Source of the DNA: Gordonia insulae
Lineage (GTDB): Bacteria; Actinomycetota; Actinomycetes; Mycobacteriales; Mycobacteriaceae
Length of the DNA: 64,000 nucleotides
Reading direction: 5' to 3'
Assembly (NCBI RefSeq): GCF_003855095.1
Contig: NZ_CP033972.1
Coordinates: forward strand, 1,488,001-1,552,000
Shown here: in pieces, positions 35,532 through 44,281 of the stretch
How the letters are laid out: every line of letters begins with the position of its first letter
How positions within the stretch are numbered: the first letter of the stretch is position 1
Made by a program: the position numbers and the translations under genes
The notes under the pieces: generated by a model
Database searches by the model: none
Told to the model about the DNA's origin: nothing
Seen by the model: only the letters and a program-made list of their open reading frames with translations

Positions 35532-37636
35532 AACGTCACCGCCGCGTTTGCCGGGAACCAGGCTGTGGGCGTCTTCACGTGCCCGCCTGTTGCACCCTTC
35601 ACTGCGGTCAGCAGGCCCAGCGTCGCGAGCCGATCCAGCTTGCGCCGGGCCTTCTCGATCTGCGCCTGCGTGGGCGTGGCGTCGGCGTTCCGGCAGAACA
35701 GCGCCGCGGCCGCGTCCCTGGCGGTGAGGCCGTTCTCCTGCGCCGCCGTAGCCAGCTCAACCAGGTCGGCGTGGTGATGCACGACGACGGTGCCCGCGCC
35801 GTGGTCGTGCAGCAGCGTCAGCGGCCCGACCTCTTCGACGGGCTGGCGGACGTGACGGCATTCCACGATGGGGTCGCCGGGTTCACCGGCGAGCAGGATG
35901 ATCGATCCGGTGCCGTTGGTGATCCAGGCGCTGCCGTAGATGTCGGCGGCCTCCTTGGGCGGGCCGCCGTTGGCACCGCGCTTTGTGACGTGGTGCAGCT
36001 CGCACAGTTGACGGCCATCGGCGACCAGCAGTGAGCGCGCCCGGCTGTATCCGGCACCGACGGCGTCTTCGGATAGCCCGACGGCGGCGTCTTTCACCGA
36101 GTCCAGGAACACCACTTCGGCGTCGGCGTCTCGGGCCAGCTGTAGCAGGAGTTCGGGACGCTTCGCCAGATCCGCCGGCGGTGGAGCCGCCCAGATCATC
36201 AGCTGGTCATCGAGCACATCCCGGTCAGCCGTGTCGAACTGCCGGGAAAGTGCTCGCGCTGCCTGGTGGGGCCGGTCCATCAGCAGGGCGAGAACTCGCC
36301 CCTGCACCGGGGCCACGGGCAGTCCCAGCAGCGTGCCGTCACCGCAGCCTGTCAGCCGCAGCTGGGCGCGGATCAGTAGCCCCAGCAGGGTGGTCTTGCC
36401 CAGGCCCATGCCTCCGGCGATCATCAGCGATTCGCCCTCGGCCCACAGGATCTCATCGCCGCTACCCCACAGCGCTCGCGGCACCTCGGCGCGGTCGAAG
36501 ATGAACGCACCGCCGCGTTGGAAGGCGAACGGCTTGTACTCCTCGGCAGCACGGTTGGCGTTGTCGGCGTCCTGGCCCACATCGATGCCCCAGTCAGCGG
36601 GGTTGAAGCTGAACGCCTCGCCGGATACCCGCTCTTCGGCACCGCGGCGCACCTCCTCGGGGTCGGCACCGAGTGCCTGCGCCACCGCCCAGGAGAACAT
36701 GCCCCAGCACTCGTTGTGCGCGGCCTGTTCGGTGCGCGAACCATCCTGCAGGACGGCTTCTTTGAACACCGACCACACGCGCTCGGCGGCGTCCTTCGCC
36801 GGATACAACCCCGCGGCGGCCTCGCGCATCGCCCACGCGAGCGCGCTCATGGTGCTGTCGTGACGCGAGTTGCCCGCGGCGATGTCGGCGCGCAGCTTGT
36901 CCACTACGGCGGTCAGCAACTCAGGCCGCTGCGCTGCGGTGTGCTCGGCCACGAACTGGTTGACCACGGCGTCGGTGGCGGCGTCCGCGGACGGTGTTCC
37001 ATCTGGTAGCAGATCACCGAGTTCATCGGGTAGCGCCGGTACCAGACCAGTTGTTAGCCAACGATATTCACCGTTTCTGGGGTGTGGTGTTGGCGCAGCG
37101 ATGATCACGCCGTTGGTGCCGCGGATCTCGCCCCACGCGCCGCCCAGTTTGCCGGTGCTGTTACCGATGGTTCGGCCGGGCGGCGCGGCGAAGATGTAAT
37201 GCCCCCGGCGTTCCTGATCGGGGCGGGTGGACTGGTAGGGCGCGGCCTGCAGGTGCGGGCGCATGACGTCGGGCACGTTGCTTGGTGTGTCGACGTCGAA
37301 CACCACGGCACCGGATCGGCCGACATGTAATGCGATGCCGTAGTCGGTGCCCGCGAACCAGGCGGCAAGCACCTTCGGATCGCGACTGGACTGCGAGTGC
37401 CATCCCTTGCCCACGACGCTGCCGGGGTTCTTGATGTCCCTGGGATCGGTGGGCAGCACGTACCACCCCGCCTTGGCGTAGGCCATTGCCGCGGTGAGCA
37501 TGTCGGTGTCGTCATGCAGGTCGGGGATTGCCAATCCTGTTGAGCTAGAATGAGACCCAGATGCCTGCTCGGTATCTTGGAAGGTGCCCCCGGTGGCCTG
37601 GTCGCTGCCGGGGCTTCTTCGTTCCGGGGGAATCAT
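35528..37636 (-). CDS. Primase-polymerase fused to a RecA-like (RepA-type) ATPase
   Basis: A 702-residue replication protein. Residues about 45-200 form an AEP-type prim-pol domain: AYAKAGWYVLPT, the metal motif VVFDVD (Asp114/Asp116) and EIRGTNGVIIAAPTPH. Residues about 390-660 form a RepA/DnaB-like ATPase with Walker A GGMGLGKTT (408-416) and Walker B EVVFLD (507-512), ending in a winged-helix-like region. It likely initiates autonomous replication of the excised circle. Its start overlaps the stop of the small upstream gene (ATGA). Confidence 0.87.
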   Translation of the reverse strand: MIPPERRSPGSDQATGGTFQDTEQASGSHSSSTGLAIPDLHDDTDMLTAAMAYAKAGWYVLPTDPRDIKNPGSVVGKGWHSQSSRDPKVLAAWFAGTDYGIALHVGRSGAVVFDVDTPSNVPDVMRPHLQAAPYQSTRPDQERRGHYIFAAPPGRTIGNSTGKLGGAWGEIRGTNGVIIAAPTPHPRNGEYRWLTTGLVPALPDELGDLLPDGTPSADAATDAVVNQFVAEHTAAQRPELLTAVVDKLRADIAAGNSRHDSTMSALAWAMREAAAGLYPAKDAAERVWSVFKEAVLQDGSRTEQAAHNECWGMFSWAVAQALGADPEEVRRGAEERVSGEAFSFNPADWGIDVGQDADNANRAAEEYKPFAFQRGGAFIFDRAEVPRALWGSGDEILWAEGESLMIAGGMGLGKTTLLGLLIRAQLRLTGCGDGTLLGLPVAPVQGRVLALLMDRPHQAARALSRQFDTADRDVLDDQLMIWAAPPPADLAKRPELLLQLARDADAEVVFLDSVKDAAVGLSEDAVGAGYSRARSLLVADGRQLCELHHVTKRGANGGPPKEAADIYGSAWITNGTGSIILLAGEPGDPIVECRHVRQPVEEVGPLTLLHDHGAGTVVVHHHADLVELATAAQENGLTARDAAAALFCRNADATPTQAQIEKARRKLDRLATLGLLTAVKGATGGHVKTPTAWFPANAAVTL

Positions 37637-37869
37637 GCGGCACCACCGCCGTCCTGCCGCGCCGGACGTAGCAATTCTGCCAGGCGATCTCGTTGATCTT
37701 GAGTGAGCTTTGGTGCCTGGTCGACCACCTTCTGAATGTGCTCGGCGAGCACCAGCTCGCGCAGTGTGCGCTGCGCCTCCAGGTGTTGCGGACTACCCGG
37801 CGCGTGCCGACCTAGGACGCAGGCGCGTCCGCGGGCACTGGCGACGTGGGGTTGCGGTTTTCCGGCCAC
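37633..37869 (-). CDS. Small protein, candidate recombination directionality factor
   Basis: A 78-residue protein starting with GTG preceded by GGAGG six bases upstream. Its C-terminus (LTQDQRDRLAELLRPARQDGG) resembles, from memory, the small phiRv1 protein Rv1584c that controls excision. The N-terminal half is basic. It lies between the integrase and the replication gene, the usual position of such factors, and heads the coupled minus-strand operon. Confidence 0.6.
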   Translation of the reverse strand: MAGKPQPHVASARGRACVLGRHAPGSPQHLEAQRTLRELVLAEHIQKVVDQAPKLTQDQRDRLAELLRPARQDGGGAA

Positions 37870-38027
37870 TTGAAACCTCCGTGGGCAGGGGGAGATGAAC
37901 AAGTGGCGGCGCTGGTGTGGCGGCGCATTGTCATCTACCTACCCGTGGGTTCGTGGACCGGACCATCTGTCGGTTACGAACGCTACACGCAAACGGCGGC
38001 AGGTCAGGGAACACCAACTAGTGCGAT
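37870..38027 (-). promoter_or_regulatory. Upstream region of the element replication operon
   Basis: 158 bp without a gene between the integrase terminator and the GTG at 37869. It should hold the operon promoter, but no strong -35/-10 pair is evident. Confidence 0.35.
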
Positions 38028-38082
38028 AAGCCAACGCCCCCAACAGTGTTGGCATGGCAACACTTACCGCGGGCGTTGGCTT
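38028..38082 (-). terminator. Compound hairpin after the integrase gene
   Basis: Outer 12-bp perfect stem AAGCCAACGCCC/GGGCGTTGGCTT, enclosing a second stem AGTGTTG/CAACACT. It begins 16 bp past the integrase stop and would work in both directions. Confidence 0.7.
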
Positions 38083-38098
38083 CTGTGGCGGCGATGTC

Positions 38099-39532
38099 TT
38101 ACTTCCACACCACCTGCACCCGCTCGGCGGCGTCGACCCGCTCTCCGTTGCTTGCGCGGGCACCCTTGCCCACCGGGCCGACCGTGACGTCCATCAGCGT
38201 GGCCAGCACGGCGCGCAGCCGGTCGGGGCTCAGCGCGGCCACGGCGTCCACCACCTCGTCGGTGCCCAGCGGCAGATCCATGAACAGGCGCACCTTGTCG
38301 GCGTCCTGGTGCTTGGCCTCGATGGCGGCCAGCTTCTCGGTGATGTGGGCGGTGGCCACCTTCACCTGCTGGGCGGTCATCAGGCCCTCGGCGTAATCGA
38401 CGGCCAGGCCGTCCAGGCGTGCGCGCAGCGTGTTGGCCTCGGTGCGCAGTTCCTCGGCTTCGGTGGCGTCCTGGGCCTCGGCCTTGAGCAGGTCCACGGC
38501 GTCGGGTCGAGCCAGTCGGGCGGCCACCAGCGCGAGCAGGTACTGCTCCACGTCGTGGGCGCGAATTGATGTGCCGTAGCACGCTTTACAGCGGTAGACC
38601 GATGTCCGGCCGCGGTCAACCTGCATTCCGGCCAGCTTGCCGTTCTCGCACTTGCCGCAGTGCACGACACCGGTCAGCAGGTGGCGCTTCACGGCCGTGT
38701 GCCCGCCTGGACGGCGCTCGGGTGCGCGCAGGATGGCCTGCACTTCCCACCACACCTGCTCGTCCACCAGTGGCTGCCAGGTGCCCTTGACCGGGTTGCC
38801 GTCCTTGTCGCGCACCAGCTCGTCGTTGTGGTCGCGCAGCCCGGCGTTGCGCGGCTTGCGCAGAAACAGGCTGGCCGTGCTCGCCGTCCATGGCTTGCCG
38901 TTGAGCCCGTGGGCACCTTCGGCGTTGAACGTCCTGGCCACGTCGGAGATCGAGCCACCGGCCAGCACCGCGGCGTATGCCTGGCGCACCAGATGCGCGG
39001 TCTTCGGGTCGGGCACCGGCCCCTGCGGGCTGTCGAGGTAGCCGAACGCCCGTCGCCACTGCGGCTTGCCAGACTGCGCCTTGTGCTTGGCCGCGATCCG
39101 GTGGCGCTCGGCCTTGTGCTCGACCTCGTGGGCGGCGACGGTGCCCTTGATGCGGGCGATCATGCGTCCCTGCGGTGTGGACACGTCCACATCCCCGCTC
39201 GCGGTGGCCAGCGCCAGATGCTTCTCGTCGGCCAGGCACATGAACGCCTCCAGCTCCACTGGACGGCGGTGCAGCCGGTCGAGGTCCCAGGCCACCACGG
39301 CGCTGATCTTGCCCTCGCGGATGTCGGCCAGCATGGCCTCATAGGCGGGGCGGCGCTTGCCCTTGCTGGCGCTGATGTCGTTGTCGGTGTACACCAGCGG
39401 CTCGCCCCACCCGCGGGCGGCACACAGGGCCAGGCACTCCTCTCGCTGGCGGGTGACACCGGCCTTCTTGCCGCTCGGATCGTGGGATATACGCAGGTAG
39501 ATGGCCGGTTTATCGGCGGTTGTGGTCGTCAT
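38099..39532 (-). CDS. Large serine integrase
   Basis: A 477-residue recombinase starting MTTTTADKPAIYLRIS, with Ser16 as catalytic nucleophile. The resolvase domain (about 1-150) has YTDNDISASKGKRRPAYEAML and VVAWDLDRLHRRPVELE. The recombinase domain (about 165-270) has RRAFGYLDSPQGP and WTASTASLFLRKPRNAGL. A zinc-ribbon segment carries HCGKCENGKLAG and YRCKACYG, and a coiled coil follows (EAEELRTEANTLRARLDGLA). The start codon is only 31 bp from the crossover in attR. It catalyses attP x attB integration, as shown by the att sites. Confidence 0.95.
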   Translation of the reverse strand: MTTTTADKPAIYLRISHDPSGKKAGVTRQREECLALCAARGWGEPLVYTDNDISASKGKRRPAYEAMLADIREGKISAVVAWDLDRLHRRPVELEAFMCLADEKHLALATASGDVDVSTPQGRMIARIKGTVAAHEVEHKAERHRIAAKHKAQSGKPQWRRAFGYLDSPQGPVPDPKTAHLVRQAYAAVLAGGSISDVARTFNAEGAHGLNGKPWTASTASLFLRKPRNAGLRDHNDELVRDKDGNPVKGTWQPLVDEQVWWEVQAILRAPERRPGGHTAVKRHLLTGVVHCGKCENGKLAGMQVDRGRTSVYRCKACYGTSIRAHDVEQYLLALVAARLARPDAVDLLKAEAQDATEAEELRTEANTLRARLDGLAVDYAEGLMTAQQVKVATAHITEKLAAIEAKHQDADKVRLFMDLPLGTDEVVDAVAALSPDRLRAVLATLMDVTVGPVGKGARASNGERVDAAERVQVVWK

Positions 39533-39539
39533 GACCAGA

Positions 39540-39545
39540 ACAGTA
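39540..39545 (-). promoter_or_regulatory. -10 element (TACTGT) for the integrase
   Basis: On the minus strand TACTGT is seven bases before the ATG at 39532. The -35 position would fall at the attR core, so it differs between integrated and circular forms. Confidence 0.4.
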
Positions 39546-39586
39546 CCTCGGCCAGCCGGTGACACCACCGGATCAAGAACTTCGGC
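39542..39586. other. attR of the integrated element
   Basis: The element half (GGCCAGCCGGTGA) joins the host half (CCACCGGATCAAGAACTTC) at the CA core, 39563-39564. Confidence 0.8.
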
Positions 39587-39835
39587 ATCGGCTGGCGCGA
39601 CTACCAGGACCCGCTCGGCACCGTGTTTTTCCAATCGCCCACCGGGCACACCTATCTCGGCAACGCCTTCACCGGTCGCGACCTGTTCCGATCACTGACC
39701 CGCACCGGGTCACCACCGGAACACCCGGCCCGACAACGCATCGACACCATGCGCACCCGACGCGCAGAGACGATCACACGCGCCGACGAACGAGCCGCCG
39801 ATCGATGGAACAAGGAGAACCCACCACCATTCTGA
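39563..39835 (+). pseudogene. DUF222/HNH (13E12-type) gene, 3' part
   Basis: Encodes the last 91 residues of the disrupted protein: HHRIKNFGIGWRDYQDPLGTV, SPTGHTYLGNAF and a Lys/Arg-rich tail, ending at TGA 39833-39835. It has no start of its own. Its frame is continuous with the 5' fragment when joined at the CA core. Confidence 0.9.
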
Positions 39836-39867
39836 CCGCGGCGAGGATCCGGCAGACCCGGGTCCGA

Positions 39868-40425
39868 CTACTCCCCGCCGAGCAGCTTCTCCCGCAGCGC
39901 GGCGTCCTTCTCCAGCACCATCGATTCCAGTCCCCGCTGGAAATCCTCCATGCGCGAACGCAATCCGGAATCGGCGGAGGCGAGGATACGCACAGCCAAC
40001 AAGCCGGCGTTACGGGCACCGCCGATCGACACCGTCGCCACCGGAACCCCGGCAGGCATCTGCACGATGGACAGCAACGAATCGAGGCCGTCGAGGGTGC
40101 GCAGCTGCACCGGCACGCCGATCACCGGCAGCGGCGTCGCGGACGCGACCATTCCGGGTAGATGTGCCGCGCCACCGGCACCGGCGATGATGACCGAGAT
40201 CCCCCGGGCCGCAGCGCCGGACGCGTAGTCGAGCATGCGCTGCGGCGTCCGATGCGCCGACACCACGCCGACCTCGAATGGAACCTCGAACTCGGCGAGC
40301 GCCTCGGCCGCGGCTTCCATTGTCGGCCAGTCGGAGTCGCTGCCCATGATCAGTCCGACACGCGGTCGGGTCGGCTCAGGGGTCTGCTCGACGGACTCCG
40401 TCGAGTCCGATTCGCTGTCGGTCAT
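39868..40425 (-). CDS. purE: N5-carboxyaminoimidazole ribonucleotide mutase PurE
   Basis: A 185-residue enzyme of class I PurE. The motif [13 protein letters not shown] opens the domain, SAHRTPQRM supplies the catalytic His, and [11 protein letters not shown] and PVIGVPV follow. It converts N5-CAIR to CAIR in purine synthesis. The ATG (cat 40423-40425) overlaps the purK stop as TGATG, so the two are translated together. An acidic Ser/Glu/Thr-rich leader of about 30 residues precedes the domain. Confidence 0.95.
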   Translation of the reverse strand: MTDSESDSTESVEQTPEPTRPRVGLIMGSDSDWPTMEAAAEALAEFEVPFEVGVVSAHRTPQRMLDYASGAAARGISVIIAGAGGAAHLPGMVASATPLPVIGVPVQLRTLDGLDSLLSIVQMPAGVPVATVSIGGARNAGLLAVRILASADSGLRSRMEDFQRGLESMVLEKDAALREKLLGGE

Positions 40426-41618
40426 CAGTGCACATCCCATCCATCGGTCCATTCGGCCGTCGACATCCAGTGCGCGGCGCGTTCCGCACGTTCCCGGACG
40501 TCGGCAACCGAATCATTCTGGGTACCAACAATGTTGACGTGACCGATCTTACGATCGGGACGTTCGCCCTTACCGTACAGATGCACCTTCGCATCGGGCA
40601 TCCGGGCCATCAGATGATGCAGACGCTCATCCATCGACATCACCGGCGCCTCGTCGGCGCCGAGGACGTTCGCCATCACGGTGATCGCGGCACGAGGTGA
40701 GGTGTCGCCGAGGGGATAGTCCAGGACGGCACGCAGATGCTGCTCGAACTGCGAGGTGACCGCGCCGTCCATGGTCCAGTGCCCACTGTTGTGCGGCCGC
40801 ATCGCCAACTCGTTGACCAACAGATCACCGTCGTCGGTCTCGAACAGCTCCATGGCCATCACCCCGACCACACCGAGTTCGTCGGCCAATCGCAGCGCCA
40901 TCTGCTGGGCCTGCTCGGCGACGCCGTCGGACAGGCCCGGCGCGGGCGCCAGCACCACCGCGCACTGCCCCTTGCGCTGCACCGTCTCCACCACCGGCCA
41001 TGCACCGCCCTGTCCGAACGGTGAGCGCGCGATCATCGCCGACAGTTCACGCCGCATGGCGACCTTCTGCTCGACGATGAGTCCCGCCCCGGCGGCATAC
41101 TGCTCGTCGAAGACCGTCAGCGCCTCGTCGCGATCGTCGAGCAGCCACACCCCGCGCCCGTCGTATCCCCCGCGGATGGCCTTCAGCACGATCGCCCACC
41201 CGTGCACCTCGCCGAACGAGACGAACTGCGCGCGGGCGGTGTCCCGATCGCCGGTCAGGTCGGCGAAGGCCGGCACCGGCAGGCCGAGTTCCGCGAGGCG
41301 TACGCGCATCGCGAGCTTGTCCTGGGCGAAATGCAGCGCGGCCGACGGCGGACGCACCGCGACACCCTCGGCTTCCAGCGCCTGGAGGTGCGCCAGCGGC
41401 ACACCCTCGTGATCGAACGTCACGGCGACGGCACCCTTGGCCGCCTCGCGCAGGTCGGCGAGATCGTTATGGGAACCGAGCACGACGTCTGCGCTGACCT
41501 GCGCGGCGGGGTCGGCGTCGGTGGCCGCCAGCACCCGCAGACACTGCCCGAGCGCGATCGCGGCCTGGTGGGTCATCCGGGCGAGCTGACCACCGCCGAT
41601 CATGGTCACGGTAGGCAT
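40425..41618 (-). CDS. purK: N5-carboxyaminoimidazole ribonucleotide synthase PurK
   Basis: A 397-residue ATP-grasp enzyme starting [18 protein letters not shown]-binding features include [17 protein letters not shown] and the metal site [28 protein letters not shown]. It makes N5-CAIR from AIR, bicarbonate and ATP, feeding PurE. An in-frame start seven codons upstream is possible. It is divergent from gtrA with about 100 bp between starts. Confidence 0.95.
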   Translation of the reverse strand: MPTVTMIGGGQLARMTHQAAIALGQCLRVLAATDADPAAQVSADVVLGSHNDLADLREAAKGAVAVTFDHEGVPLAHLQALEAEGVAVRPPSAALHFAQDKLAMRVRLAELGLPVPAFADLTGDRDTARAQFVSFGEVHGWAIVLKAIRGGYDGRGVWLLDDRDEALTVFDEQYAAGAGLIVEQKVAMRRELSAMIARSPFGQGGAWPVVETVQRKGQCAVVLAPAPGLSDGVAEQAQQMALRLADELGVVGVMAMELFETDDGDLLVNELAMRPHNSGHWTMDGAVTSQFEQHLRAVLDYPLGDTSPRAAITVMANVLGADEAPVMSMDERLHHLMARMPDAKVHLYGKGERPDRKIGHVNIVGTQNDSVADVRERAERAAHWMSTAEWTDGWDVH

Positions 41619-41703
41619 TCTGGAACTCACGCGACACATCGTTCCACGACACGGACATCATTCGCATGACCGCCCGCTGAAGTTACCGCTCGGTTTTGTT
41701 TCG

Positions 41704-41709
41704 TACACT
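41704..41709 (+). promoter_or_regulatory. -10 element (TACACT) for the gtrA-like gene
   Basis: TACACT is eight bases before GTG 41718; no ribosome-binding site is present. Confidence 0.4.
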
Positions 41710-41717
41710 CACATCTT

Positions 41718-42278
41718 GTGCCCTTCATCGACGAGCTCGTCGCTCGACTGCCCGAGCCGGTTCGTCGGCTCGCGATGCGTCATCACGAGCTGATCAAGTT
41801 CGCTCTCGTCGGGGGCACCACGTTCGTCTTCGACCTGGTGATCTTCTATCTGCTGACCTTCACGGTCCTCGAGGAGAAGCCCGTCGTCGCGAGGATCATC
41901 TCGGGAACGCTGGCCACCATCCTCAGCTACGTCCTCAACCGGGAATGGGCGTTCAAGAACCGCGGCGGCCGCGAGCGACATCACGAGGCACTGCTGTTCT
42001 TCGTGATCAGCGGGGTCGGCGTCATCCTGGCGGCCGCACCGCTGTGGCTCGCCAACAATGTGTTCGACCTGCGCAGCAACGTGACCGTGACCGAGCTGGT
42101 GATCCTCGACTTCGTGCTCGGCTTCATCATCGGCAACCTGCTCCAGATGGCATTCCGGTTCTGGGCGCTGCGAAAGTTCGCGTTCCCCGAGGAGACATTG
42201 CGTGGCGGCGACGCCGGCTCGACCGACCTGCACGCCGATGTCGACGAACTCAACGATGAGGAACTCGGTCACGCGTGA
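41718..42278 (+). CDS. GtrA-family membrane protein (Rv3277-like)
   Basis: A 186-residue protein with four membrane helices: FALVGGTTFVFDLVIFYLLT, ISGTLATILSYVLNREWAF, LFFVISGVGVILAAAPLWLA and VLGFIIGNLLQMAFRFWALRKF. The Asn-Arg-x-Trp-x-Phe signature of GtrA (LNREWAFKN) is present. GtrA proteins flip or aid transport of polyprenyl-linked sugars in wall or mannan synthesis. Its last 29 bases overlap the 3' end of the convergent sensor kinase gene. Confidence 0.87.
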   Translation: MPFIDELVARLPEPVRRLAMRHHELIKFALVGGTTFVFDLVIFYLLTFTVLEEKPVVARIISGTLATILSYVLNREWAFKNRGGRERHHEALLFFVISGVGVILAAAPLWLANNVFDLRSNVTVTELVILDFVLGFIIGNLLQMAFRFWALRKFAFPEETLRGGDAGSTDLHADVDELNDEELGHA

Positions 42279-43599
42279 TCGTCGGGTGTCGGCCGGCCGG
42301 CGGCCCGCCACCCTCCCCGGACCCGGTCGACTCGGGGTCCTGCGCCGACGGCACGACGATCGCGAACACCGGCGGACGACGTGAGGTGAGTTCGAGGCGG
42401 CCACCGTCGGCCTCCACCAGCGCCCGCGCCAGCGACAGGCCCACACCGTTGCCGCGCCCGGCGGAGAACCCGCGGCGGAAGATCAACGACACGAGTTCGT
42501 CGTCGATGCCCGGCCCCTCGTCGGCCACCGTGATGCGCAGCATGTCGGCGGACGGCAGATCGTCGACATGGATGCGGCACGTCCCGGCGCCGTGCTGGAG
42601 CGCGTTGTCGACCAGCACGCTCACGGCTTCGCGGAGCCGGCCCGGCCGGGCACTGACGGCGGTGGTGTCGCCGCCGAAGGTCGCCGAGATCGACCGACCG
42701 ACCGCGCTGAAGGCGGCGCGGAAGTCGCCGATCAGGGTGCGGACCATCTCCTCGACGTCGATGTCGTGCGGCGACGCCGGATCATTGCGGGAGGCGGCCA
42801 CCATCTCGTCGAGCTCCCGGGACAACCGCTCCACCTGCTCGAGGGCGGCCTCGGCCTCCCCGACCACGGCCGGATCGGGATGCATCGACAGCTCGTCGAG
42901 TCGGAGCTGGATGGCGGTGAGGCGGCTGCGCAGCTGATGCGAGACGTCGCCGACGATCTCACCCTCCCGCTCCAGACGGAGCGCGATCTCCGAGTTCGCG
43001 TCGCCGAGCGCGCGCGACACCCGGTCGAGTTCGCTGATCCCATACGACTTCCACTCCGACCGGAAGTCGCCCTTGGCCATCGCCGCCGCGCGGGCCGCCA
43101 GGTCGATGAGTGGGTCGGCCACCCGACCCGCGGTCACCGCCGCCACGATGGTGCCGGCCGCGATGGAGCTCGCCACCACCAGTGCGACGATGCCTATCGC
43201 GGCGAGCTGGTCATCGCGGACCTGCGAGAGCGGGATCTCCAGCAGCAGCGAACCCGCATTGCCGAGCCCGATCGCGTCCTCCATCGTCGCGCCCTCGATC
43301 GGGTCGCCGACGACGGTGACAGCGTCCACCCCACTGCCCACCGGATACCGGACCGTCAACCTGCCACCCTCGGGCAACAGCAGCTCGAAGGCCGCGACGT
43401 CGAGCGTCCCCTCGGCGACGCTGCCGGCCGACCCCTCCTGACTGATCAGCTGATCGGAGATCAGCTTGAGCCGGCTGTCGAGGTTCTGGTGGGCGTTGTC
43501 GGAGACCCACCACCAGGCGATGACGCTCAGGGGTATGCCCAACAACAGACCGACCGCCATGATCATGGCGATCATCGTGTTCAGGATCCGGCGACGCAT
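42250..43599 (-). CDS. Two-component sensor histidine kinase
   Basis: A 449-residue membrane kinase. Two membrane helices (about 7-30 and 132-156) bracket an extracellular sensor of about 100 residues. A HAMP linker follows, then the H-box DVSHQLRSRL with phospho-acceptor His221, the N-box VDNALQHGAG, G1 DEGPGID and G2 GRGNGVGLSLARALVE. It partners with the response regulator encoded 7 bp upstream. The signal sensed is unknown. Confidence 0.92.
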   Translation of the reverse strand: MRRRILNTMIAMIMAVGLLLGIPLSVIAWWWVSDNAHQNLDSRLKLISDQLISQEGSAGSVAEGTLDVAAFELLLPEGGRLTVRYPVGSGVDAVTVVGDPIEGATMEDAIGLGNAGSLLLEIPLSQVRDDQLAAIGIVALVVASSIAAGTIVAAVTAGRVADPLIDLAARAAAMAKGDFRSEWKSYGISELDRVSRALGDANSEIALRLEREGEIVGDVSHQLRSRLTAIQLRLDELSMHPDPAVVGEAEAALEQVERLSRELDEMVAASRNDPASPHDIDVEEMVRTLIGDFRAAFSAVGRSISATFGGDTTAVSARPGRLREAVSVLVDNALQHGAGTCRIHVDDLPSADMLRITVADEGPGIDDELVSLIFRRGFSAGRGNGVGLSLARALVEADGGRLELTSRRPPVFAIVVPSAQDPESTGSGEGGGPPAGRHPTITRDRVPHR

Positions 43600-43606
43600 G
43601 GACCGC

Positions 43607-44281
43607 TCAGGGATCGAAGCGGAAGCCGACGCCCCGCACCGTGACGATGTGACGTGCCCGGTCCGGCTGATCGTCGCCGATCTTCCGGCGCAGCCACGAG
43701 ATGTGCATGTCCAGGGTCTTCGACGATCGCAGGTCGGCCGAGCCCCACACCTCGGTGAGGATCTCGTCGCGGCTCACCACCTCGCCGGCCCGTTCCATCA
43801 GGAAACGCAACAGGTCGAACTCCCGGTTGGCCAGCACGAGGTCGGCGCCGTCGACCAGCACCCGTCGCCCGCGGGTGTCGAGTTGGATGTCGCCGCCGTC
43901 GAGCACCTCGTCGGCACTCTGCCTGCGGCGCAGCAGGGCCCGCACCCGGGCGAGCAGCTCGGCCAGGCGGAACGGCTTGCCGACGTAGTCGTCGGCGCCC
44001 GCGTCGAGTCCGACGACGAAGTCCACCTCGTCGGTGCGCGCGGTCAGCATCAGCACCGCGAGCTGCGGACGGGCGGAACGGATCCGACGACAGACCTCGA
44101 GCCCGTCGATCTCGGGGAGACCCAGATCCAGGATGAGCAACTCGAATCGGCTGTCGAGCGCCTGGGTGATCGCTTCGGCGCCATCGGTGACGACCTCGCA
44201 CCCGTACCCCTCGCGGGTCAGGGCCCGCGCCAACGGTTCGGCGATCGCCGCGTCATCCTCGGCGAGCAGCACATCGGTCAC
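43607..44281 (-). CDS. OmpR-family response regulator
   Basis: A 224-residue regulator. The receiver domain has acidic residues EDD (8-10), phospho-acceptor Asp52 (LILDLGLP), MLTART and KPFRLAEL. The C-terminal winged helix has NREFDLLRFLM, VVSRDEILTEVWG, DMHISWLRRKIG and TVRGVGFRF. The start overlaps the stop of the PH-domain gene (ATGA), and the kinase gene follows 7 bp downstream. The three genes form one operon. Confidence 0.94.
   Translation of the reverse strand: MTDVLLAEDDAAIAEPLARALTREGYGCEVVTDGAEAITQALDSRFELLILDLGLPEIDGLEVCRRIRSARPQLAVLMLTARTDEVDFVVGLDAGADDYVGKPFRLAELLARVRALLRRRQSADEVLDGGDIQLDTRGRRVLVDGADLVLANREFDLLRFLMERAGEVVSRDEILTEVWGSADLRSSKTLDMHISWLRRKIGDDQPDRARHIVTVRGVGFRFDP

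Larger units (their letters stand above)
29868..39564. mobile_element. phiRv1-like prophage/phage-satellite element inserted in a 13E12-type gene
   Basis: The core-to-core distance is 9,695 bp. The element carries a large serine integrase next to attR, a small directionality-factor candidate, a primase-polymerase/RecA-like ATPase, a WhiB protein, a scaffold-like protein, a major capsid protein and an HNH nuclease on the minus strand. Cargo genes on the plus strand lie near attL. No portal, terminase, tail or lysis genes are recognisable. M. tuberculosis phiRv1 has the same size class, integrase type, replication and capsid genes, and the same target (REP13E12). The boundaries follow from exact rejoining of the target gene. 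Confidence 0.88.
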
